A stretch of 64,000 nucleotides of DNA from positions 1,315,074 to 1,379,073 of the forward strand of contig NW_022985550.1 in the NCBI RefSeq assembly GCF_010093815.1. The letters run 5' to 3'. Shown here piece by piece: positions 20,879 through 31,631 of the stretch. Within the stretch, counting starts at the first letter, position 1. Every line of letters begins with the position of its first letter. The notes under the pieces were generated by a model. The model made no database searches, had not been told where the DNA came from, and was given only the letters and a program-made list of their open reading frames with translations. The translations under genes were made by a program, and so were the position numbers. The DNA is from Pseudovirgaria hyperparasitica. Its lineage: Eukaryota > Ascomycota > Dothideomycetes > Acrospermales > Acrospermaceae.

Positions 20879-23800
20879 TGTACAGTGTATGCGTGCATCG
20901 AACCATGTGTACGTTGTGTTGTTCATCGTTTGCCGATACTGGTGGTGAAAGATCGGTTTGCGACTGGACTGCGCTTGTTTTGCTATGCTGTTGTGCTTCC
21001 TGTCTGGATGTCATGTGTGTATGTGTATGCGCGTATGTGTCTGTGTGTTTGTGTGCGTGTATACGTCGGCGAGAGCCATAGGGCTGCCCTACACTGCCAC
21101 CTGCTGCACATCAAAACAATAGACAACAGACAATAGACATCGCGCCGTTGTTACTGCCAAGCGCATCATAATCTTGCCCATCGTCGTCGCCCAGAAGTCC
21201 GTCCGACCGACCACCGCCCGGCCGCTCTTCTTCAGCCGTTGCCGGTCTTCTTTCTCTCCCCCCCGGGCATTCTCAGCGTATGTATAACTCCGTCCCCGGC
21301 CGCCGGTCGACTAATTATCTAATCAATTGGCCCGTACCGTACCTACCTAATTATTGCCGTCTGTCTTTCTTGCTAATATCCTCACAACAGTCCCCACTTC
21401 ACTCACAGTCACTCTAGCTATCTCCCTCCTCCTTCCGGCCCCCATCCGTGCTGTCCTTGTGCCTTGTCTTTTGTCTCGACTTATCAACCCCCCCCTAAAC
21501 CCTGCCTGTTGTTGGCCGCTACGCTGTTACCAGGACTGGTAATTGAACGAGTCTGGGATCTAGGGGGGAGGGGGAGGGGGAATCCATTTGCGTGTCCCGA
21601 GCAAGCATTCTCTGAAGCCTTCTTCCCATTCTTTCCATCCTTCCATCTCTCTCATCCATGAATGATAATTAGATATCCTGCCTCCGAGTCGATGATGAAG
21701 ATGATGCTGCTGCTGCTGCTGCTGATGATGGATGATGCTTGTGCCTGTCCATGTGCTACCTTACCCTACCCTACCCTACCATACCCTACCCTACCCTCCA
21801 CTAACTAACAAACCCCCTCCCCATTCCCTGCCGACACGAGGTCTCTCCTAAGACGCGCACGCGGCCTTACCGCTCTGCAGGGACTACTATTCTCGATCTT
21901 CCTTTCCTCTCCACCCATGAAGCTGCTGGCCGGCCGCATGCACCGCGGCCGCCTATTTCTTTTGTTCCTCTTCCAATTCCATCTCTCTCACACTCACACA
22001 CACACATCCCTGCTCTCATGTCTACCTACCCTCGTTACTTGCCGTTTTATTCCACTAATCGCGTTTGCGTATTGCTCTGCTGCCCCAAACCCCTGTGTTC
22101 GGCGACCTACTGCTGCATATACAACAATGAAAACAACATTAACAACACTAATTACTGCTTGTTTTGAATACCTGTGTATGTATGTATGCATGTGTGTGTG
22201 AGAGGGTATCTGGCCGCCGAACCAACACCCTCCTACTAATCATCAAACGTCAATACGAGAAAATGCGCAATCTTATTGAATTTTGTCGTCCCTTTTTTCT
22301 GAAACGGAGATGGCTCCGTCCCGTTGTAAGATGGGCGGGCTGGGCGTGCGATATTAACTTCTTCTATCGTATCCTTCCACCGTCGTCGTTGAAGCTGCCT
22401 TTCCACGCCTGTCATTTGTGGAACTTTCCACGCGATTGTCTTCTTCTATGGTGCCCCCCTGTCTCCCTTGGCCCACTGCAGCTCGTGTTGTCTTGCTCAA
22501 GCGAAAGGCACACACCACCACCACCACCACCAGTGCGTTGCAGCCGAGCACTCCTATCTTCCAACTTTCCATAATCACAACGCTAGATTTGTCTTCCAGT
22601 GGTCTAGAACGACACGCGAAACCACTCCTTGTTCGTTCGTGCTAGTTAGATGTCCATATACCCTGCCATTGTTGTATGATGTTGTTATTGTTGTTGTATG
22701 TTGTTGGAAGGGGTGGTGTAATTTGACCTGCAGGCGCCACACACACACACTCATACACATCCACGCACATCCACGCGCATCCACGCTTTCTCTCAGGCAC
22801 CACCACCGTAGATCTGATAGCTAATCAATCAGACCACACATACACACACACACAAACCACGCGAATGGATGCGCGCCCCTGCCTGGCTTAAACGTTCTGA
22901 AACCGACGCAATCTGACAGGCCGTTTTGTTGGGTCTTGTCTTTTCTAGAATAAATGGATTATTTGCCAAATCGAACCGTATCTTGACCTTGGCTTCCACA
23001 ACCACGAGGACGGGCAGCTGAGGCAAGAACAACTGTTGTTGTTGTAGGACGTTTATCTTGACAAGGACTCCTGTTATCGCTTCCAACGCAGGTCCTACGT
23101 CCCGACTCACCTACACTGCTCACCACGAGCCGCGATAGAGTTCTTACCAAAGAGAGCCCAGTAGATTGGTTGACGGGTTTGCTGCTCTCCCCAAGGTAGC
23201 GAGGGCTAGCTGGCTGGCTGGCTGGCTGGCATATGTCATGTCCTGTCATGGCATGTCATGTCATGACATGTCAAGGACGCAAAAATGGCTGTCTGCCTTG
23301 GGGAGACGAGATCCACGGGACAGACAGACAGGCAGACAGGTACGTAGGTAAGCCCTCCCCCCCTCCCCATGTCGACGATTGCGCTTCTGCGTCAAAGGAC
23401 TCGCCTGCCAGTGACTTGTGGAATAATTACCTCTTCTTTCATTTTAAGGAGGAAGGAGGAAGGAGGAAGAGGAGATGGGCTTCGGATATGCGAGCCATGC
23501 GTGCATGTCGGAAGGTGCCGCTGCGTGACTACTCTCCTATCCTATACTCTACTCTCCTCTGCTACATTCGACTCTACCATGCTAGATTACAATCGCTGCC
23601 CTCTCCAAGCCTGTGGACAGGACAAGGTCAGGTCAGGACAAGGCCAGGAACAAGCGACCTTCAGGTCCTTGACCGCGAAACATATTGCCCGATGCGGTAA
23701 TTGGCACTGATTCACAGCCTCATGGCTACCTACTGCTGTGGGGGTCCTCCCCTGGGTCAGTGGCCATCTTTCCCACCCCCCCTCCTCTCAGGTCGGAGAG

Positions 23801-26800
23801 TTTGTTAGGCATGCCAATATGTTGCCGGGATAGTTCTCCTGTTGATGATGGTGGTGTGCACGGTCGGGTCGATTGTGATGAGCCTCGTGCGATTAGCTTG
23901 GGTGGGTGGGTTGTGCGTGTGCGTGTGTGTGTGTATGGGTGTGTGGGTGGGGAAGAGATGCATAATTAGAACAGTGAGCGGTTTCTGGAGAAGAGAAGAA
24001 AGGGTGCCTGATTCGTAATGTGCTATGTATATGTTTAGTGAAAGAGAAAGCACTGCCGAAGTAATGACTAGTTCCTAGCTAGCAGATCGCATCCATTGCA
24101 ACTTCCATTTCTTTTTTTCTTTTAATAATTCTTCTTCTCCCGAGCACAACGTTGAGATAGGGATAGAGATCCATCCATCCATCCATCTGCCCATCTGTCC
24201 ATCTGCCCATCTGCCCATCCCCATGATCCGTCGCATGGACCACGTAAGCAAAGCACAGCACCTAATTACATCCATAGATAGATGATAGATGCGAACTTTG
24301 CGCACCTAATTATTCGGTCTGCGCCAAGTCTCCTTGTCACCATGAGTCACGTTGACGAAGCCGCCAAGCGGTCCTGTTTCCAACAAGACCTAATTACAAC
24401 CTGCATCACCTGTACACACACACCTGCAGGGACAAAAGACGCCATCCATTTTCTAGAATGATCGGAGAAGACAGAGCTAGCTAGGCAGGCAGGGCGTTCA
24501 CCGACTTCTCGAATACAACGCAGCACGCAAGCAAGCAAGCAGGGAGAAAAGCACACAGCAGCAGAGTGCCGTGCATAGATGCGTAGGGCTGGCCAGTAGA
24601 GATAGGCGGGTGCGGGAGAGCGGTACAGTCAGATGGAAACCGTTGCTAGGTACTGTATGTAGGTAGGTAGTGTAGATAGGCTGTGATGTGATGCGATGCG
24701 ATGAACTGGAACGGAAGCCAAAGTCCCACACGGGGGCCACGGGTCATCATGGGTCCATCCCGAGTAGCAGTTCGAAGAGGCCGTCCGTCAACGTCGTCGT
24801 CTGTCGTAATGTGAACGACTTGTCGTTGGTGGATGTCATGTCCGCTTCGTTCGTAGTCGGACGGACGAATACCTAAAACCTAGTCAATCCATGGATATAC
24901 GCACGCCCGCACGCACATAACAACAATAAATGGGATTTCCATGGCGCCGGCAAGATACCGCCGCCTCGCGAACACATGAAAAAAAAAAGCCGATACCGAC
25001 GACGCCACGGCCGATCTATTTAGAGCGCAGAGAGCAGCAAGTGCGAAGAGATATGAGGATGACCAAGCAACCGCTAGACCAGGTAGTTGGTTGTATGTAG
25101 TCCACTAATTACTCTGCCTCCACCCCCCCCCGAAAGTCTCTAACCTTAAATCCAATAAAGGAACGGGAACGGCTAATGGCTATAATGGCTAATGGCTATG
25201 GCTATGCTATGGCTATTACCGCTACATTGTCGTTGTTTGGGGGGGGTTGTTTCTATAATACTACTACGCACACACACACGCGCGCATGCACTTACTACTA
25301 CTGTGCACCGGTCGGTCTCGTAGAGCAAGCAGCAGCAGCACACAAAAGAGTCATCTGGTGTCAGTGGAGAGAGGCTCGTAGGCAAAACACCAAAGAGTCC
25401 TAACGTTATGCAGTATTTGCGCCAACACTCTGGCCGGCCGCTTCGTCGATTCGATTCGATCCCCTCACCCGTCACCCACACACCCACACCCATGCCCCGG
25501 GCTGAATGATGATGAATGCTTGAAATCGTACGTTTTGTGTGATCAGTGCGTGGTGCGTGGTGCTGCGTGGTGCTGTGCTAGAACCAAGAGTTTTCCCCCC
25601 CCGTCCGTTCGGCATTCTATCCTGTGCGGGACAAGCCTCGACTAAAACGCATCCATCACTCGCAGAGTTGGCTCTCCCGTGTGTGCAGGACGAGGGAACT
25701 GCTTAGGGGCCTTTTCCGTTCGTTCGTCGGGGGAAGAGAGCAGCGGTGAACATGGACCCCGGCATGCAGCTGAAACCCAGCAGGACGTCACTGCTACACT
25801 GCTACACTGCTACACAGAACAAGGTCCAGGGATGGGTTTTGGGCCATGTTGTTGTGTTAATTAACCGCCATTCTTTCGACTAGCCACTGGCTGCTGCAAC
25901 GTTCGAACCTTTCGTATACTTCCTCGTCGCATGTCGAGCCCAATCAGGGGGTGCCCGTGTATTTTTGGGCGTAGGTAGGTGGTATCGCGTGCTATGGTAT
26001 TGGGTGTATAGCTTTGTTTGTGTTGTTGTGTGTGGGTGGTGGGGCGCGCGCCCAGTTGTAGCTGGAGAGAGCCCAGAGCCCCGCGCTGTTGGACAAGTCG
26101 AGTCGAACATGAGCCATAGAATTAATCAACCAGATGCATGATGGATGAATGAGCGCGAGCATTTGCGACCGCCTTCACATGTCCCTGGATCTGTCTGTCT
26201 GTACACTATGGCCGCTGTGTATAAGACACCGCTTGTCTTAAGACCGACGTGGACGGAAGACCGATGATTAAGGAAACCACCAGAATGAATCATATCTTTT
26301 GACAAGATTGCCCGGCCGAAATCAATAATATGTATGTCATGTGTACGGGTTGCCTGTTCCGATTGAGCGTACTGTTATACGATATGCCCCCGTGGACCGG
26401 ATCGTACGGAAGAACCCACATTACCCAACAACGTCCGTCCAACAACAATGCAACATATAGCCCGGAACCGGCCTGCTGCTCTCTTCTCTCCAGCCCCCAG
26501 GTGTGAGTTCGTGCCATTTTCCTCATTCGTATAGTGTGTGTCCAGTCGGCCGCAGCAGCACCAGCACCAGCACTAGGTGTCGTGAACAGCATGCTGCGTC
26601 TTGTCTAGATAATTATCAAGAAACTACGCCATGCGTGGTGGTGCCCACTATGTACTATCTTTGTGACCCGACTAGGTTTGAATGGTGGTAGTGGTGTGTG
26701 TGTGTGTGGGCATCTATGTTGGCAACCCCCCTTGTCGCCTTTCTCGTGGAGACGCAGCGACACGAGCGCAGAATGATACCTGATTGGAAGGAGAATGCGA

Positions 26801-27512
26801 GGAATCAGTACATATGGATTACTGACCGACCAGCAAACACACACAGACAGACAGATGGATGGATGGAAGGCCGCGTTTACGACTGCAGCCCTAGCGAATC
26901 TGGCTTTTGGTTGTAGCCAAATTTGCGGCAATTTCTCGAGAGCTAAATGCGAGAATGCATTGCTCAGCCCTGATGGCCGGGGTGCCGTTGCATCCATGTA
27001 CGGGGGGGTGTTGTGCTCTCTAATCACCGCCTCGTGGTGTGGCCCGTTCTCGCGAGACGGCCATGGACTTTCCTATGTGCACACACTCCCGCTCTCCTCT
27101 CCTCTCCAATTGCACTTTCGCTCCAACGAACCTCTTTTACGCATCGCACGGCCCTCGCCACGAGAAGGGGGGGAGGGGGGAGGGGGGTGAGGGTCCCATA
27201 TCTCTCTTTCTCTCTCTCTCTCGCATGCTGAACGATGCCTTTCTACCTACAGCTCCAAGCTCTCTGGCACCACAGAAAGGCTGGGCTTGCAGGGGGGGTT
27301 CAGTTATCACAGCCCTCAAGATAAATATATGGAACATCTGCCCCGAGTTCACACCAGTTTGTTGGTTCACTTCTTCTTATTCTTCAGCCTTCTTCGTCTT
27401 CTTGAATCATCATATACTACTATATACTCCTGATCTATCATCCTTGGATATTAGGCTTCTCATTCAAGCTTGTGTGTGTGTTTACACCTAACCTCACCAC
27501 ATACCAAACACC

Positions 27513-28711
27513 ATGAACCGACACGCCGCATACACCTACCCGCAGCCTGCCCAAAGTACTCACAGATATTCGGGCACCAGCAGTGCTTTCTCCGCCAGCG
27601 CAAATCCAAACGAGGACTGGACAAAGATCTCAGACCTAGCTGAGCGCCGGAGAATACAGAACCGGATCGCGCAGCGCAACTACCGTAAGTCCGCCGCATA
27701 GCTCCGAGATATATATATCCTTTTTTTTCCATACCAGATTCCTAATACTGCCACGCAGGCAAGAAGCTCAAGAAGCGATTGGAAGACCTCGAGAGACGCG
27801 CTGCCTCGAATTCAGCCTCGCCAGAACAACGTCCCGCGGAGCTGCACCGGTCGGATTCCCACCAGTCGAACGGATACGCACAGCACGAGGCTCCCCAGGA
27901 CTCGGACCGCCACTACAGCAGCAGACAGCAGTCCCACGACTCGTACCAGCAGCACCACCACTACCCAACACATGCCAGCCAGGACGACCGGGGCCTGTTT
28001 GCGCATCAGTACACTCGCCAGCTCTCCACGTCGCCGCCACCGTACTCGTATGCAACATACCCAAGCCACGAGACTGTCTCCTATTCCACCTATCCTCCAC
28101 CCTCAGCCTATCAAGCCGGTGCGACGGCCGACTCGGGTTACACGCCGCCATACCTCCCTCCTCTCTCCTCGGCCTATCCGAACACGCTGCCGAGCATGGT
28201 GCATCCGGTCAAGCAGGAGTACTACGGCGAGGAGGTCATCAGTCCGTACAGCATGAGCTACGCCTCCATGGCCGGGATCGACATCCCCGCCCCTCTTCAC
28301 TACGCAGACTCACAACACAACCCTCAAGTAAATCTCCCCAAGCCACACCCTCACCCATATCCACATCCACATCCACATCCACCTCGTCATCACTGAGAGA
28401 GAGAGAGAGAAGAGGAGAGGAGAGACAAGCTGCACCACCTTCTTGTGTATAAAACGCGTTTTCATGACGCGCCCTCTTTCGTTCCCCACCTTACTCGCTC
28501 GCCCAACACAACTTTCTCTCATGAACAAACAAACTCGAACCTCCATTTGCTGACTCGCGGCCTGCCTCAGACTCCTCCTCTCTCTGATTCATTCGATGCC
28601 TCGGTCGCCGGCTCACCACCGGACTCGTCGGCCTATCCTACCACGCCCGGCTCGTCTGTGGCGGGTTCTCCGCCCATGTGCATGGACAAGCATTGTACCA
28701 GCTGCTCATGA
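27513..28711 (+). CDS. bZIP-like transcription factor with short zipper and Cys C-terminus
   Basis: Three exons, 27513..27684, 27759..28327 and 28571..28711, give 293 residues. The basic region ERRRIQNRIAQRNYRKKLKKR (residues about 44-64) matches fungal AP-1/Yap-type DNA contacts (N-x3-AQR-x-YR). The zipper is very short: RLEDLERRA, then a polar Gln/His/Ser/Tyr-rich region. The third exon encodes TPPLSDSFDASVAGSPPDSS and ends CMDKHCTSCS, a four-residue-spaced cysteine cluster. Intron 1 restores RNYRKKL. Intron 2 (243 bp) is inferred from the strongly protein-like third exon, a GTAAAT donor and a CTGAC-then-CAG acceptor; reading through it instead would give a His-Pro repeat tail ending at 28396. 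It presumably acts in the nucleus. Targets are unknown. Confidence 0.82.
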
Positions 28712-31155
28712 TGACGATGAAACATGATGAACATGATGATCATGATGACGATTGTGATTGGAGGAGAGAAAGATGGGGAATATGCGGGCGAAGCAAGACC
28801 CGGAATTGTATAACACATTCAAACTCAACCCTCTTTTTTTTCCCTTCTTTTAAAGGATATTTCATCCGCTTTTTTTTGGAGGGGCTTGTATGCATGGATA
28901 GCGAAAAAGCATCATGAGACGGTCTCCCCCTCAACTCATGATGTGGTGGATATGGCGTTTACAGGGTTGGGCAAAGGGGGGAGTTGGGGATGGATAGGGA
29001 AGGGAAGGAGGGGAGCAAAGGGGCTCCTCGTCCGCGTCCTCGTCCTCCTCCCACCTCAGCGACGACAAACAGTGAGAATTAGCGGGAACTTTTTTGCATA
29101 GCGAAAGAGAGGCAGGTAGTGGGCAACACCGCTTTCTGGAATGAGACTTTTTTATTTATTTATATTCTACTCTTCATGAGGTTCTATCTACAACTTTCCC
29201 CCTCCCTCCCCTTTACTGTAAAGGATAGCGGACAAGTATACTATGGAGATATGTAGTGAGAGATATGATATGCTGCTACTGCTACTGCTGCTAGCTAGCT
29301 AGTATGACGAAATGGAATTTAAGCTAAGCTACTTTTTTTGATTGACAATGAATGCAATGCCCTTCGTACGATACGTATTCTTCTATTCAGCTCAGTAGGC
29401 TAAACCTTTTGAGTCACAGGTTAACGTTAGGGCCCGTGTAGAGAACAAGCCCCTACCTACGTCACTTGCTACCGTCAGCTAGGTTCCCCGGGGACGGGTG
29501 TTACTAAACATCAGGTTAGTTTGTCAGCAGCGAAGAAGAAGAAGCACCACCACCACCACCCGACAACCTTAGTATCGACAAGACAAAACAAAGTCCTATG
29601 CCTAATTATGCCCATGCCTATGCACTATGCCCATCTATTCATGCATCTCGCATTCGGGGGCAATGCTAGCTTAGCCTACAGTAGTAGCTCCCTACCTACC
29701 TAACTTAAGCGGGTCCCTTGATCGGTCAGCAACGAAGAACATCGCCTTACCTACTACTACTAATAACACTACAGGGCCTAATTAACTAAGGTCATCAGCG
29801 GGTTGTGCTAAACCCTAAAACCTAGCCCTAAACTCCGAAAACTTTGGGTGGAGGGTTTTTTTGTGTCTCCCCGGCCCCGGCCGTGAGTGAGTGGGAGGCC
29901 TTGGAATTGTAGTTGGTTTGTTTGTGCGCCCTTTTGTCGTTCACCGGTTTGTGTTTGGGTGGGTGAGTAGGTAAGGCCGACCATTCCATTCCATTCATAT
30001 GCGTACCTAATTAAGGGAGGGGTGGGGGGCCGGCCGGTTCTGTGGCCCGATATCTTGGGGGGAGGGCGTAGATGTTGTGGTTGATCTGTCGATGTAGGCT
30101 AATTAGAGGACCTCTCACGCTTTCGCTTTCGCGATGGATATATCTGTGCCCCTACTACTACTACTACTGCTACGTAAGGTGTAGCAGCATTGTATTGTTT
30201 AGCCAGCATAGTTCGAGGCGTCTGTCTTCTTCCCTTCTCGCGCGCGCGGGGGTCGAGAGGATAGACTGACACTGGGAACTCTGTTGGATTAGATATTAAA
30301 TTGCTCTGCTCTGCTTGGTTTTGGGGAGGGTTCAAGCATGGTTGGCGGGTGGCATGCCCAGGCTCTCTCCAGGCTCCAGCCTTGCTCGCTCGCTCGCTGC
30401 CTTTCTGGCTGGGACTGTTCCCGGACAGAGATGCTGCGGGCTCTGTCGTCCTTGACTCCTTGTTCTTGCGCGCGCGCACACATCCCATCCACTGGAGATC
30501 TGCTGCGTGGTCTACTGTAGTTACTTGTCGCTTAGCTGGGGACGCACGTCGGGGTGGTGTGCCGTATGCGGTCCATCCAGAATGGATCCCATTGCCTCAC
30601 GTGTCTGCCCCGAGTGTCTCCCAGGAACTAATCACTTACTCATTGCTATAGAAGACCCCGATATATACCGGATTAGGTATGTGCGATCATGCTGTCTCAG
30701 CAAGAAGAGGGTCAGTCAATCCTAGACTGGAGAGGGGGCCAGGTCCTGATAGACCTGTCTACCTATAGGTTGGGTAGGTTAGTCAGGCGTGGGAGGTGCG
30801 GCAAGGATCAGTAAGAGATGATCGGTTCTACCTCCTCGTGTGTGTGTGTGTGTGTGCCATGGATAGTGACGAATCGTTTTCCCCTTTCTCCTCTCAGCCG
30901 CGAATTTCTCTGCCAGAAACCCTACCCGCACGAGGATTGTGTATATTTTGTCCAGCTTTGCTCGGAATGGATAATGGTAGCGTTAGGACATGCTGCTTTG
31001 TTAGGGAGGGGGAGGGGGTCATGAGCTCGAACATTATCCCGGTCTTTTACACGCGTCTCCCTGTCTTTTGTCTTTGCTATACGACAAGCAGCGTTGTTAA
31101 TGATTAATAGGCATGGGTTAGATGGTTGGTTCGGTCGTCGTGGAGCTGCTGCCCA

Positions 31156-31199
<44 letters not shown>

Positions 31200-31631
31200 C
31201 CTTCTCCCAAGTTCCGCGGAAGAATTTTAGACAGCCTGTGAAATCCTATCACTAATTATTACAGTATTCTCTTTCGACCCAGTGAGATGTTGAGAAATGA
31301 ATGTTGCGGCTGGGTCCTCGGGGGTCGTCGGCCTTAATCACCTTACCCGTCGACCGTTCGCTGGAGACGCGCTAGTCTCGCGACGCGTTGACGCGATCCA
31401 TCGTTCGAGCTAATCGCCCTTTTTCGAATCTTATGCATATCTCACTTTCGTTGGCTCGTCTTACCTGCTGGCTTAATTAGACCAGGTTCCACGCACGCCA
31501 TCCATTACCAAACGAGGACCGGGCCTAGCATTTCCTGAAACTCAATTCCGGACCTTCTTTAATCCCGGTCTCGTCAATTAACCAAACCCCCCGCCCGATA
31601 CCCGCGCCGTGGCCACGATACTGTTGTCCGC
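28712..31631. other. Intergenic region of about 2.9 kb, no gene seen
   Basis: Same texture as the gene-poor block upstream of the bZIP gene: TAATTA motifs (near 29603, 29781, 30008, 30101, 31252 and 31478), short simple repeats, and homopolymer-rich stretches just after the bZIP stop. No coding or RNA gene is supported. The last 200 bp should be the ORC1 promoter. Confidence 0.6.
31157..31197. repeat. (AC)n microsatellite
   Basis: A perfect AC dinucleotide tract of about 40 bp followed by CCCCC. Confidence 0.93.

Larger units (their letters stand above)
18715..27512. other. Gene-poor region of about 8.8 kb rich in simple repeats
   Basis: Between divergently transcribed APS kinase and the bZIP gene I find no frame on either strand with a domain, a plausible exon chain or natural amino-acid composition. 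The open frames present are His/Thr/Cys-Val runs read from AC, GT, TAG and GGAT repeats. Features seen: microsatellites (listed), CCTGC and GGCT tandem tracts near 20441 and 23206, a CCCTA tract near 21765-21797, a 14-bp palindrome CATGTCATGACATG near 23256, and at least 16 copies of TAATTA. It may be a long regulatory region or may carry non-coding RNA. Confidence 0.55.

Noticed and set aside
21761-21797. CCCTA tandem tract considered as an interstitial telomere
   Set aside because: The unit is five bases; the usual filamentous-fungal telomere unit is six (CCCTAA), and genes continue on both sides.
23236-23275. Palindromic CATGTCATGACATG cluster considered as a hairpin or protein-binding site
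   Set aside because: The perfect palindrome is only 14 bp within a run of repeated CATGTCATG words and is more simply a local repeat.
20419-23710. Several open frames of 100-155 codons in the gene-poor block
   Set aside because: Composition is dominated by His-Thr, Cys-Val-Tyr and Pro runs from simple repeats. No domain and no consistent splice chain were found.
28328-28396. Reading through bZIP intron 2 to a His-Pro tail
   Set aside because: The tail is a CCACAT repeat. The downstream segment TPPLSDSFDASVAG looks genuinely coding and splices in phase with a good branch point and acceptor.
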